From contig JBJXFQ010000019.1 of NCBI GenBank assembly GCA_046155605.1, forward strand, positions 1 to 64,000: 64,000 nt of DNA, given 5' to 3'. The notes under the pieces were generated by a model. That model saw only the letters and a program-made list of their open reading frames with translations, was not told the origin of the DNA and did not search any database. The position numbers and the translations under genes are program-made. Shown here piece after piece: positions 24,043 to 32,194 of this stretch (position 1 is its first letter; each line of letters opens with the position of its first letter). This stretch comes from JAEUIZ01 sp046155605. GTDB lineage: Bacteria; Planctomycetota; Phycisphaerae; Phycisphaerales; UBA1924.

Positions 24043-24621
24043 ATGCCTGCGGCAGGCTTACCTTTCGAGAGGGATGAAGTGCGCAGGCATCTCACCAAGG
24101 GCGGTGTCAGGCAACGATTGATCGCAGAACGAAGAGACGCGGCCGCCACGCAAAACTGGGAGAACGAGGGAGGATCGCCAAGGGACGGCACCCCCGCGCA
24201 CGACCATGCCCAGGAGGTACGCCGGAACACGATCGATGAACCAACAAGCAATCTGAACTCGCTCGTCGATTCGTTGCAGGACGAGCTGATGAGCGCCAAG
24301 TCGAGCGACGGGGGACCTCCGTCGCGCGGCTGGCGGCTCACGGGGTGGCATTGGCTGGTGGTCTTGGTGCCTTTGCTCGCGATTGTGTGTGGTGTGGTGT
24401 GGACCTCCCTGGCGATGGGAGTTTGGACCGCACTCGCCGGATTGGTGTTGCTGGCCGTGATGGGCCTGGCCGCCGCGCCGGTCTGGGGCGCTGGCCTGCT
24501 TCGGGGCAGGGAGGAGCGGGCGGCGAGACGCCAGTCGCGGGCCCGACTACGAGTGGAGACCGATGTCGAAGTGGCACAAATCACGGGCCGGTCCGAGGCG
24601 ACGGCTCAGCCCCCGCTGTAG
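24043..24621 (+). CDS. Hypothetical protein with two membrane helices
   Basis: A protein of up to 192 residues that I do not recognise. The N-terminal half is polar and of doubtful quality. The conserved-looking part begins near MSAKSSDGGPPSRG (24289), followed by helices WHWLVVLVPLLAIVCGVVWT and WTALAGLVLLAVMGLAAAPV and an Arg-rich tail. Start candidates are TTG 24007, ATG 24043 and ATG 24289. Its last 40 bases overlap the end of an SNF2-helicase remnant on the other strand, so the junction of a decayed mobile element lies at or inside its 3-prime end. Confidence 0.5.
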   Translation: MPAAGLPFERDEVRRHLTKGGVRQRLIAERRDAAATQNWENEGGSPRDGTPAHDHAQEVRRNTIDEPTSNLNSLVDSLQDELMSAKSSDGGPPSRGWRLTGWHWLVVLVPLLAIVCGVVWTSLAMGVWTALAGLVLLAVMGLAAAPVWGAGLLRGREERAARRQSRARLRVETDVEVAQITGRSEATAQPPL

Positions 24622-24992
24622 CGTCACGGCCAAACGCACCGAGCGGTTGGCGTTCGAGCACGCCTTCGTGTTTGCGTGCGTACTCGGCGAGGTCGATGCG
24701 GAAGTCCGTGAGCGTGAGGTCGGCGATGGAGACGCCGGTGGAGAGGTCTTCGATGTCGATGACCCCATCCTGGAGTTGAGCAACTGTGAACGGCGGTACT
24801 CCAGGTCATTCATCGGGTTGCCGGACTGCGCTTCGATCAGGTTCTCTTCGCCGCTCGCGGACACGTCGAGTAGGACCATCTTGCCGCTGACGCGCTGTTC
24901 GAGGTTGATGTAGTCCTCAAGCTCCATGTTCGTCCAGAAGTTGACGAGTTGGATCTGCTGGTTGGGTGAGCCGATTCGGTCGATGCGCCCGA
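24581..24992 (-). pseudogene. SNF2-family helicase C-terminal remnant (frameshifted)
   Basis: Minus-strand translation from about 24990 gives GRIDRIGSPNQQIQLVNFW, the motif VI region of SNF2-type helicases, then MELEDYINLEQRVSGKMVLL and SGEENLIEAQSGNPMNDLEY. After YRRSQLL the frame is lost, and one frame over it continues QLQDGVIDIEDLSTGVSIAD, LTLTDFRIDLAEYARKHEGV and stops at 24581. A single missing base near 24785 explains this. Motifs I-V are absent. It abuts a recombinase remnant at about 24993, so two gene fragments were joined. SNF2 helicases of this kind occur in defence islands and mobile elements; which one this came from cannot be told. Confidence 0.8.
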
Positions 24993-25100
24993 ACCTCGGG
25001 CGGGAGGCGGCGGCGGGGCTTGCGGCGGCGCGACCCTAGGATAGGGTGGGTTTCGAGGTGCTGACGAGGGATCATGGCAAGCATGAGACGGCTCAAACCC
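24993..25100 (-). pseudogene. Remnant of the short tyrosine recombinase (5-prime end only)
   Basis: Minus-strand frame MLAMIPRQHLETHPILGSRR continuing into RKPRRRLPPEV, after which similarity to the intact recombinase at 4800-5456 (ARRKARRRLPPEVLTDAEV) stops. Only about 30 codons remain and the catalytic domain is gone. Here the ATG, the N-terminal peptide and RRRLPPEV are in one frame, which suggests the original gene start. In the 4800-5456 copy the same ATG is out of frame. Confidence 0.75.
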
Positions 25101-25381
25101 CCGGTGTCCATCCTTACCACAACGCCGCAGCATCAATCAAGGCGAATCTGTCGCACCCAGGCGCGTGTGGTCGCAAGAGGTCGCACCGGGTCGCGTCTTT
25201 CTGGCATGATGCCGTACGCGGGACGCACCAAAAAACGGACATTCCCGGACATCCGCTGACATGGGCGGGGAGCCAAAAGACTGCCATCTAGCGCCGTCTG
25301 GCGCAGCGCCCCCCCCCACCCCCCAAAAGTCTGCCATTCTCTGCCACGAGAACCCGCAATCGGGCGCAATCCGGCGCAACG
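24993..25381. repeat. Recombinase-upstream module, copy 2, with 10-bp-phased arrays
   Basis: Direct repeat of 5350-5644 in the same orientation, with an extra segment of about 90 bases. Word positions: GGTCGC at 25169, 25179 and 25189; GACAT at 25238, 25248 and 25258; GCGC at 25291 and 25301; TGCCA at 25332 and 25342; GGCGCAA at 25363 and 25373. Every series has 10-base spacing. A palindrome ACCCTA GGA TAGGGT (25033-25047) corresponds to ACCCTG AA CAGGGT of copy 1. A C-rich run lies at about 25309-25324. Confidence 0.82.
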
Positions 25382-25548
25382 CCCGCCCCCCTTCCCCGGC
25401 CTCATCCCGCCTACGCCTTTGCACGAAAGCGCCTCCGAAATGAGATGCCCCGACGCGCCCCGCTCCCTTGACGTAACTGAAAGCAAAGCGCCGAGTATGG
25501 CAGGGCTCGGAGTAGAATAATCTCGTGTTGCTATGCGTGGAGCTCGCC

Positions 25549-25917
25549 ATGGCCGAGCGAACGCCGGGCGAGGTGACGCGGCTGATCGAGGCAATTGGGC
25601 GCGGCGAGGCGGGCCGGGCAGAGGAGCTTCTCGACCTGGTGTACAGTGAGTTGCGGGCGATGGCCGAGGCCGCAATGGCGCACGAGCGGCCGGGGTGGAC
25701 GCTGCAACCCACGGCGCTGGTCCACGAGGCATATCTGCGTTTGATGGGGGCCAGGGGTTCGGTGGCTGATGATGCAGCGACGGACGAGCCCGGTTCGACG
25801 ACCGGCGCACGGGGCGGGGGACCGCCGCGCTTCGAGAATCGTGCGCACTTCTTCGCGGCTGCGGGGAGGCGATGCGGCGCATTCTGGTCGATGAGGCGCG
25901 CCGGCGGAAGGCCCTGA
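25549..25917 (+). CDS. ECF sigma factor, N-terminal part (frameshifted)
   Basis: First part of a planctomycete-type ECF sigma factor (the group that pairs with Ser/Thr kinases). Visible are EVTRLIEAIGRGEAGRAEEL, LVYSELRAMAEAAM, WTLQPTALVHEAYLRLMG and RFENRAHFFAAAG of region 2. After FFAAAG the frame gives RRCGAF instead of the expected AMRRILVDEARRR, which is found one frame over at 25872-26189. One extra G in the run near 25874 would restore a single protein of about 213 residues. ATG 25549 with GTGGAG upstream is the start; GTG 25525 is an alternative. Confidence 0.8.
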   Translation: MAERTPGEVTRLIEAIGRGEAGRAEELLDLVYSELRAMAEAAMAHERPGWTLQPTALVHEAYLRLMGARGSVADDAATDEPGSTTGARGGGPPRFENRAHFFAAAGRRCGAFWSMRRAGGRP

Positions 25918-26189
25918 AGCGTGGCGGGGGGCTGGAGCGAAAGGAGCTGCCGGTGGCGGGCGGCGTTGAGGGCGAATCGATCGATGTGCTGGCACTCAAT
26001 GAGGCGCTCGTGCGCTTGGAGAAGGAGGACTCGCGAATGGCGACCATCGTCAAGCTCCGGTTTTTTGCGGAGTTGACGGTAGACGAAGTAGCCACGGCGC
26101 TCGATCTGTCGCGCCGGACGATCCTGCGGGACTGGGTCGCGGCCAAGGCATGGCTACTCGATGCCCTGGAAGGCGAGGCCCCGACATGA
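25872..26189 (+). CDS. ECF sigma factor, C-terminal part (frameshifted)
   Basis: Continuation of the sigma factor: MRRILVDEARRRKALKRGGG ends region 2, and the region 4 helix-turn-helix is VKLRFFAELTVDEVATALDL followed by SRRTILRDWVAAKAWLLDAL. The stop TGA overlaps the kinase ATG (ATGA at 26186-26189), so sigma factor and kinase are translationally coupled. This is the usual arrangement of these ECF/kinase pairs, where the kinase is thought to control sigma activity. Confidence 0.82.
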   Translation: MRRILVDEARRRKALKRGGGLERKELPVAGGVEGESIDVLALNEALVRLEKEDSRMATIVKLRFFAELTVDEVATALDLSRRTILRDWVAAKAWLLDALEGEAPT

Positions 26190-27868
26190 GCCCGTTGACG
26201 TCCTGGGACCGGATGTGGGAGCTGTTCCAAGGCGCGCTGGAGGTTCCGGGCCGCACGCGCGAGGCGTGGCTGCGCGAACAGAGCGCCGGCGACGTGGCCC
26301 TTCGCGCGAAGGTAGGAGGCCTGCTCGCCGCCCACGGGAGGGCCGATCGCTTCCTTGAGCGCGGGTCGGGCTGTGCGTTGCCCACGCCGGCCGGCGACGA
26401 CCGCTGGCCGGTGGAGAGCGGATCGGTCTTCGATGGCCGGTACCGCATTGGCGAGAAAATCGGCGAGGGCGGGTTCTCGGAAGTGTACCTGGCGCGCCAG
26501 GTCGAGCCGGTTCGGCGTGACGTCGCGATCAAGGTGCTGCGGGCGAGAGTTGATGGATCAGTTCGGGCGTGGGACTCCGGGCGGGCCCTCGAGCGGTTCG
26601 AGGGTGAGCGGCAGACCCTGGCCGCGCTCCATCACCCCGCGATCGCCACCATCTTCGATGCTGGCGTATCGCCCGACGGCCGCCCGTTCTTCGTCATGGA
26701 ACACATCGCCGTCGCTCCGATCACCGGCTACTGCAAAGGGAAGGGCCTGGGCCTTCGTCAGCGGTTGGAACTCTTCATCGAGACCTGCGCCGCGGTCCAG
26801 TACGCCCACCACAAGGGCGTCATCCATCGCGACCCGAAGCCTGCCAACGTGCTCGTGACCGAGGTCGATGGAGTGCCCCGCGTGAAGGTGATCGACTTCG
26901 GGATCGCGACGCTGGTCGAGGACGCTTCGTCACCCGAGGGCGGGGCGACCGGACGCCGATGGCACGGCGGAACTCCCGGCTACATGAGCCCCGAGCAGGC
27001 GCAAGCGGGCGACATCGACACCCGTGCGGATGTGTTCTCGCTCGGCGTCGTGCTGTACGAGTTGCTAACCGGAGAGGTGCCGTTCGAGGTGCCCGGCCAT
27101 GGCATGAGCGAAGTGGTCGAGCGGTCCAGGGTGCGCGATGCGCCGGACCCGCCCCCGCCGAGCGCACGCGTGACAAGCCCCGCATCGCATCGGCTTCGCG
27201 GCGAACCGGACTGGATCGTGATCAAGGCCCTGTCTCGCGACCGCGCCGACAGGTACAGCTCCGCCGCGGAACTCGCAGCGGACCTTACGCGTTACCTCGA
27301 TCGGCGCCCCGTCCTGGCCGGCCCGGCCACGGCGCGCTACCACGCGTCGCGATTCCTCGTTCGCCACCGCTTCGGCGCCGCCGTAGCGCTCGCCGCCATC
27401 GGTGTACTCATCACCGGCATCATCCTCCTGGCCGTCAAAGCCCGCACCGAGTCCCGTCTCCGCGCCCAGGCCGTCCAAGCCCAGGAACTCGCCGTCCGCG
27501 AAGCCCGTATGTCCGAGCAGACGGCCATCTTCCTTCGCCAGGAGGTCATCACCGCGGCCGCCGCACGCCCGGAGGCCGCGGGAGCGATGCTCGAGATCCT
27601 CCAGATGGCCGAGTCGCAGATCGACGAGCGTGCCGCGGGCGATCCGGTGGCCGAGGCCGCGATCCGGCGGAACATGAGCGACGTGTACGCGATGCTCAAG
27701 CAGAGCGACCGGGCGATCGCCAACGCCGAGCGGGCCGTCGAGTTGCTGCGCGCCAATCTTGGCTCAGATGACCGGCACACGTTCCAGGCGATCAACAACC
27801 TAGGGATCGCCTACCGGCAGGCGGGCCGGCCGGCCGACGCAGCGCCGCTCGTCGAGCAAAGCCGGTAG
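26186..27868 (+). CDS. Membrane Ser/Thr protein kinase with TPR tail, N-terminal part
   Basis: A 560-residue PknB-type kinase. Kinase domain about 82-355: YRIGEKIGEGGFSEVYLARQ glycine loop, K116 in VAIKVL, H214-R215-D216 in VIHRDPKPANVLV, D237 in VIDFGIA, then GTPGYMSPEQ and DVFSLGVVLYELLTGEVPFE. The HRD loop has Pro instead of the usual Leu before KPAN. A membrane helix follows at about 395-417 (AVALAAIGVLITGIILLAV), then coiled and TPR-type helices. An in-frame TAG ends the frame at EQSR. The sequence after the stop (FWHRVNGPDARETLAQ) is normal TPR, so the stop is a mutation inside a longer gene that continues at 27936-28751. Confidence 0.88.
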   Translation: MSPLTSWDRMWELFQGALEVPGRTREAWLREQSAGDVALRAKVGGLLAAHGRADRFLERGSGCALPTPAGDDRWPVESGSVFDGRYRIGEKIGEGGFSEVYLARQVEPVRRDVAIKVLRARVDGSVRAWDSGRALERFEGERQTLAALHHPAIATIFDAGVSPDGRPFFVMEHIAVAPITGYCKGKGLGLRQRLELFIETCAAVQYAHHKGVIHRDPKPANVLVTEVDGVPRVKVIDFGIATLVEDASSPEGGATGRRWHGGTPGYMSPEQAQAGDIDTRADVFSLGVVLYELLTGEVPFEVPGHGMSEVVERSRVRDAPDPPPPSARVTSPASHRLRGEPDWIVIKALSRDRADRYSSAAELAADLTRYLDRRPVLAGPATARYHASRFLVRHRFGAAVALAAIGVLITGIILLAVKARTESRLRAQAVQAQELAVREARMSEQTAIFLRQEVITAAAARPEAAGAMLEILQMAESQIDERAAGDPVAEAAIRRNMSDVYAMLKQSDRAIANAERAVELLRANLGSDDRHTFQAINNLGIAYRQAGRPADAAPLVEQSR

Positions 27869-27935
27869 TTCTGGCACCGGGTGAACGGGCCGGACGCGCG
27901 AGAGACGCTGGCGCAGGGGACTCAATCTCAGCGGG

Positions 27936-28751
27936 GTGCTCAATGACTTGAAGCGATACCTGGAGGCCGAGTTGGTGCTCCGCGAGACGCTGGTGACGGC
28001 ACGGCGCGTCTATGGGCCCGCGGACTCGCTGACCGCGAACGGGAGTTTCTTCCATGCGGTCGCGCTCTTGGGGTTGGAAAAGTGGCCCGAGGCCGAGGCG
28101 ATTCTGCTTGCGACGCTCGCGCAGCAGGAGGGGACGCAGGGCGCGGAGCACCTGCGCACGATGGCGACGCGAGCCCGATTGGGGTCGGTGCTGACCGAGA
28201 CCGGCCGGGGCGCGGAGGCCGAGCCGTTGCTGCGGAGCAACCTCGACGCGAACGTGCGACGCGTCGGATCGGATCACATGGACACGCACGCGGTACGGGC
28301 CAGCCTGGCGCGATGCCTGGCGAAACTGGGCCGCTTCGACGAGTCGGCGCCGTTGTACGCCACGGCCCTCGATCGGCACCGGGCGGAACTCGGTGCTGGC
28401 CACGTCCGCGTGCTGGGCATCTTGAACGCGATCGGAGACATGCAACGAGATTGGAATGGCGCCGCCGAGGCCGAGGCTCACTACCGCGCCGCGGCGGACG
28501 GGGCACGGGCCGCGCTCGCTGAGACCCACGCCGCTCGCGGCAAGTACCTTCTCAACCACGGCACATGCCTGCTCGAATTGGGCCGGTTCGCCGAGGCGGA
28601 GGAGCGGCTGGTCGAGGCGCTTGGGATCATCGAGAAGACCCTGGGCCCGGATCACGCCCGCGCCCAAACGGCCCTGGGATCCCTGGCGACGGCTTGCGAG
28701 CGCCTGGACAGGCCCCAAAAGGCCGCGGCGTACCGGGCACGCTTGAAGTAG
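27936..28751 (+). CDS. TPR tail of the Ser/Thr kinase, separated by a stop and frameshift
   Basis: A 271-residue all-helical TPR region with repeats such as LKRYLEAELVLRETLVTARR, LGRFDESAPLYATALDRHRA and LGRFAEAEERLVEALGIIEK. These follow the kinetochore/TPR-12 pattern of planctomycete kinases (...YGP...T). It has no separate start signal: the GTG at 27936 lies inside a repeat. In the +0 frame, TPR sequence continues after the kinase stop up to ETLAQG and then shifts by one base near 27920. The two defects together suggest that the kinase gene is a pseudogene or is expressed only as its N-terminal part. Confidence 0.75.
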   Translation: MLNDLKRYLEAELVLRETLVTARRVYGPADSLTANGSFFHAVALLGLEKWPEAEAILLATLAQQEGTQGAEHLRTMATRARLGSVLTETGRGAEAEPLLRSNLDANVRRVGSDHMDTHAVRASLARCLAKLGRFDESAPLYATALDRHRAELGAGHVRVLGILNAIGDMQRDWNGAAEAEAHYRAAADGARAALAETHAARGKYLLNHGTCLLELGRFAEAEERLVEALGIIEKTLGPDHARAQTALGSLATACERLDRPQKAAAYRARLK

Positions 28752-28814
28752 CGAACGCAAACCCCCGCTCACCCGGACTGTCACCATCCGCGCGCCGATT
28801 CCGCATGGAGAGGT

Positions 28815-28833
28815 GCCGGGGCACAGCCCCGGC
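28815..28833 (+). promoter_or_regulatory. 5-prime UTR hairpin before the chimeric gene
   Basis: GCCGGGGC and GCCCCGGC pair around a 3-base loop, ending just before an AAGGAGG ribosome-binding site and the ATG at 28849. Pairing would sit directly upstream of the ribosome-binding site and could affect translation, or it may be a terminator of the kinase transcript. Confidence 0.4.
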
Positions 28834-28848
28834 CAAGGAGGTCCAGTC

Positions 28849-30009
28849 ATGACGAATCAAACGAACGCGACCGTGACGAGCACCACCGTGAGGACGGCAA
28901 GCCTCTTGGCCGTAATGGCGGGCATGGCGCTCGGAACGACGGCCCGCGCTCAGAACACCTGGACCAACGGCACGGGCAACAGCAATTGGTACACCAACGG
29001 CAACTGGAGCACCGGCGCTTTCCCTAATCCGGGGCACAGCGTCGTCATCCCCGTGGGGTTCCCGACGGTCTCCGCCTCGGGAGCGTTCTGTGCTAACCTC
29101 ACCGCCCTGAGCCCGCTCTCGGTCGGCAACGGGGGCACGGGCGTCAGCGGCAGCGCGTCGCTCAAGGACTTCACGACCACGGGCGGCTTCCTCTGCCCGG
29201 GGCCGGTCACGCTCACGGGCTCGGTGCAGGTCGACACCTCCAGCTTCTGGACTTCCACCAGTGGGTTCACCAGCTCGGGCATGTTCAACGTCACCAACAT
29301 GCCGCTCAACCAGACGAAGTTCACCAACACCGGCACGCTCAAGGTGGAGAACGGCAGCCTGACCGTCGGCGGGGCGGCGACCACGCTGGACAATAGCGGC
29401 ACGCTCGAGCTGCGCGCGGACGGGCACCTCAAGAGCACCGGCAAGCTCAAGAACACCGGCAGCTGGAGCAAGGTCGGGGCGAGCGACTCCGAGGTGCAGT
29501 GCAACGTCGACCACATGAGCGGCACGCTCGACGTGCAGGAGGGCCTGCTGCGCCTCACCGGCGGCGGGTTCAATAAAGCCCCGATGACGATCGAGATCGG
29601 CAGCAGGATCCGGCTCGAGGGGCCGTTCGTCAACCTCGGGCATTTCTTCGACGCGGGCGCGCAGATCACCGGCGGCGGCGAGTTGTCGCTGATGTTCTTC
29701 GATGGCGTCTTCAGCCACGCCGTCCGCAAACGCCCGAAGGCCGGCGACTACCGCGTGCAGTTCCAGTTCGGCGGCACCAACGAGAACGCGAGCGTGAGCA
29801 GCGAGCTTGTGGCGCAGGCGAATGTCTGCGTTGCCGGCGCGCCCGCGCTGCCGGTGTACGCACGCGTCGACGGCGTGGTCAAGGACGGGAGGTTTCTCTT
29901 GATGGAACTGGAGGTGTTCGAGCCGTTGATGTTCCTGGCACGCCACGCCGAGGCACCGGCTCGCTTTGCTCGCGCGATTGAGAAACGCTTGCTTGCATCG
30001 CGCGCGTGA
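28849..30009 (+). CDS. Chimera: exported adhesin-like domain joined to C-terminal half of an ATP-grasp enzyme
   Basis: A 386-residue protein with a perfect AAGGAGG site. Residues 1-34 are a signal peptide (SLLAVMAGMALGTTARA). To about residue 275 it is a beta-helical, Asn/Gly/Thr-rich surface domain starting WTNGTGNSNWYTNGNWSTG, with repeated NTGTLKVENGSL-type units. From GGGELSLMFFDGVFSHAVRK onward it changes character: RPKAGDYRVQFQFGGT, PVYARVDGVVKDGRFLLMEL and EVFEPLMFLARHAEAPARFA are the C-terminal half of a RimK-like ATP-grasp ligase, a cytosolic enzyme. The metal-binding MELE pattern is kept, but the N-terminal and central parts of the ATP-grasp fold are missing. Most likely a deletion fused two genes in frame. 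No activity is expected. Confidence 0.8.
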   Translation: MTNQTNATVTSTTVRTASLLAVMAGMALGTTARAQNTWTNGTGNSNWYTNGNWSTGAFPNPGHSVVIPVGFPTVSASGAFCANLTALSPLSVGNGGTGVSGSASLKDFTTTGGFLCPGPVTLTGSVQVDTSSFWTSTSGFTSSGMFNVTNMPLNQTKFTNTGTLKVENGSLTVGGAATTLDNSGTLELRADGHLKSTGKLKNTGSWSKVGASDSEVQCNVDHMSGTLDVQEGLLRLTGGGFNKAPMTIEIGSRIRLEGPFVNLGHFFDAGAQITGGGELSLMFFDGVFSHAVRKRPKAGDYRVQFQFGGTNENASVSSELVAQANVCVAGAPALPVYARVDGVVKDGRFLLMELEVFEPLMFLARHAEAPARFARAIEKRLLASRA

Positions 30010-30134
30010 ACGACAGGTGATGCGAATCGCTCCCCCGATACCCTCTTGCTGCCCATGTCTGGAACGCTAATGCCGCGTTCTTCGACGAGCCGGTCGTCGC
30101 CTCTGGCACGCTGTTCCCGCGCGTGCACCTCGCC

Positions 30135-32168
30135 CTACGCCAGCGGCTCTTCGCCCTCGGCAAAGTCATCGACCGCGAACGACGCGTCAAGGTCCGGCTC
30201 AATCGACTCGACCGACAACGCCTGGCTCATCGCCACCGCCTCGCCCTGCACGCCAACCCCATTCATGCCCTCCGCGCCCGCCGCCGCGCCCGGGGTCGCC
30301 GCGCCCTCACCGCGCAGCTCCTTGTACACGCTCCCATCGACGAAGCCCTGCAACTTGCGCGCCCGCACCGGGTGCTGCAACTTGCGGATCGCCTTGGCCT
30401 CGACCTGCCGCACTCGTTCGCGCGTGACCTTGAAAATGCGCCCGACTTCTTCGAGGGTGTAGGTGTACCCGTCGCCGATGCCATAGCGCAGTTTGATGAT
30501 CTCGCGCTCGCGATAGGTCAGCGTGCGCAGCACCTGCTCGATGCGGTTCTTGAGCATGTCCTGGGCGGCCGTCTCGCTCGGCGCGTCCTGCCGCTCGTCC
30601 TCGATGAAATCCCCGAAGTACGAGTCCTCGCTCTCGCCCACGGGACGATCGAGCGACACCGGATGCCGGCTGATCTTCATCACCCGCCGAACCTCGGTCA
30701 CCGTCATCCCCGCCTTCTCGCCGAGTTCGTCCATCGTCGGCTCGACGCCCGTCCGCTGGACGATCTCCTTCTGCAGGTTGCGCAGGCGGCTCATCGTCTC
30801 GATCATGTGGACGGGGATGCGGATCGTCCGCGCGTGGTCCGCGATCGCCCGCGTGATCGCCTGGCGGATCCACCACGTCGCGTAGGTGCTGAACTTGTAC
30901 CCGCGCTTGTACTCGTACTTGTCCACCGCCCGCATCAGGCCCGTGTTCCCCTCCTGGATCACGTCGAGGAACGAGAGCCCGCGGTTGCGGTACTTCTTCG
31001 CGATCGAGACCACCAGCCGGAGGTTGCCGCCCGAGAGGTCGCGCTTCGCCTGCTCGTACTCCCAGAACACCGTCGAGATGTCCTTCATCCGCTTCGTCAG
31101 ATCCTCGGGGCTCTCGAGCGACAGCGCCCGCAGGCCCGCCAACTCCTCGCGGATCACCTCGAGATCATCGGCCTCGAACCGCCGCGGATACTTCTCCGCT
31201 CGCCGCAACTCGTTGAGCAGGTCCTGCATTTTCTTGGCGATGCTGCGCAACTTGCGCATCATCGGGATGATCCGGCCCGTGCGGAGGCACAACTCCTCGG
31301 TCAGCGCCGCCATCCGCCGCCGCCGCGTGCGGATCCGCTCCTGCATCGCCGTCGCGGCCGCCTCGTCGCCCGCCTTGCGCGCCTCCTCCGCCGCCTCCCA
31401 ATCGCGCCGGTTCAGGTCCAGCAACTTCTGGATCGTCACCAGATTGCCGGGGATCCGCTTGGCGATCTTGTCCTTCGCGTTGGCCTCCGCCGTCGAGATC
31501 CGCATCGTGCGATCGAACGGCAACTCACCCGAGTGAACCAGCCGCAGCGTCTCGACCGCCTGCATGACGATGTAATCGCTCTCGAGCGCCCGCCGGCGAA
31601 AGATCATCCGCGTCGTCTCGATCTTCTTGGCGAGGCGAATCTCCTCCTCGCGCGTCAGCAGCGGGATGCACCCCATCTGCGTCAGGTACATCCGCACCGG
31701 ATCGTCGATCCGCTTCCCCGCGCTCTCCTCCGCCGCGATCGCCTCGTCGATCTCACGTTGCAGCGCCCGCTCGTCCATCTCCGCGGCCTCGGCCACGTCC
31801 CGCTCCGCCTGCCCCATCGCCTTCTTGATCGCCCCGCGAAGACTCCGCGCCAGCCGCGCCGACTCATCCGTCCGTTCCCCGCCCGCCACGCTCATCGCCC
31901 GCGTGGTTGTCGCCACGGGTGCCGCCCCCGCCGTGCCGTTGGCCTTGGCCTCGCGGTACATCCGCGCCCGATACTCCAACTCGTCGAGCATCCCGATGCC
32001 CATGTGGTCGATCACCGCCAGCAACTCGTCGAGCCGCTCCGGGTCCACCATCTCGTCGGGGAGCGTGTTGTTGAGTTCCTCGTAACTCAGCCAGCCGCGC
32101 TGCCGGCCGAGTTCCAGAAGGTCCGTCATCGCGGGATGCAGTTCCAACTTCACGTCTGTGCTCCTCAT
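30135..32168 (-). CDS. rpoD: Primary sigma factor RpoD (SigA)
   Basis: A 677-residue housekeeping sigma-70. Region 1.1 is at about 1-80 (LLELGRQRGWLSYEELNNTL), region 1.2 near 155-190 (DPVRMYLTQMGCIPLLTREE), a non-conserved region about 200-370, region 2 with NLRLVVSIAKKYRNRGLSFL and FSTYATWWIRQAITRAIADH, region 3 after IRIPVHMIETMSRL, and region 4 with LTYREREIIKLRYGIGDGYT and EEVGRIFKVTRERVRQVEAK. The length and all regions are complete. It follows dnaG by 26 bases on the same strand, the conserved dnaG-rpoD pairing of the macromolecular synthesis operon. The acidic C-terminal tail of about 60 residues after region 4 is longer than usual. Confidence 0.97.
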   Translation of the reverse strand: MRSTDVKLELHPAMTDLLELGRQRGWLSYEELNNTLPDEMVDPERLDELLAVIDHMGIGMLDELEYRARMYREAKANGTAGAAPVATTTRAMSVAGGERTDESARLARSLRGAIKKAMGQAERDVAEAAEMDERALQREIDEAIAAEESAGKRIDDPVRMYLTQMGCIPLLTREEEIRLAKKIETTRMIFRRRALESDYIVMQAVETLRLVHSGELPFDRTMRISTAEANAKDKIAKRIPGNLVTIQKLLDLNRRDWEAAEEARKAGDEAAATAMQERIRTRRRRMAALTEELCLRTGRIIPMMRKLRSIAKKMQDLLNELRRAEKYPRRFEADDLEVIREELAGLRALSLESPEDLTKRMKDISTVFWEYEQAKRDLSGGNLRLVVSIAKKYRNRGLSFLDVIQEGNTGLMRAVDKYEYKRGYKFSTYATWWIRQAITRAIADHARTIRIPVHMIETMSRLRNLQKEIVQRTGVEPTMDELGEKAGMTVTEVRRVMKISRHPVSLDRPVGESEDSYFGDFIEDERQDAPSETAAQDMLKNRIEQVLRTLTYREREIIKLRYGIGDGYTYTLEEVGRIFKVTRERVRQVEAKAIRKLQHPVRARKLQGFVDGSVYKELRGEGAATPGAAAGAEGMNGVGVQGEAVAMSQALSVESIEPDLDASFAVDDFAEGEEPLA

Positions 32169-32194
32169 GCCGAGCGAGTCCTTCGCCCCGAACC

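Noticed and set aside
5746..24621. Region between the two repeat modules as one composite transposable unit
   Set aside because: Both modules have the same orientation and are internal ends of separate recombinase genes; nothing shows that the region between moves as a unit.
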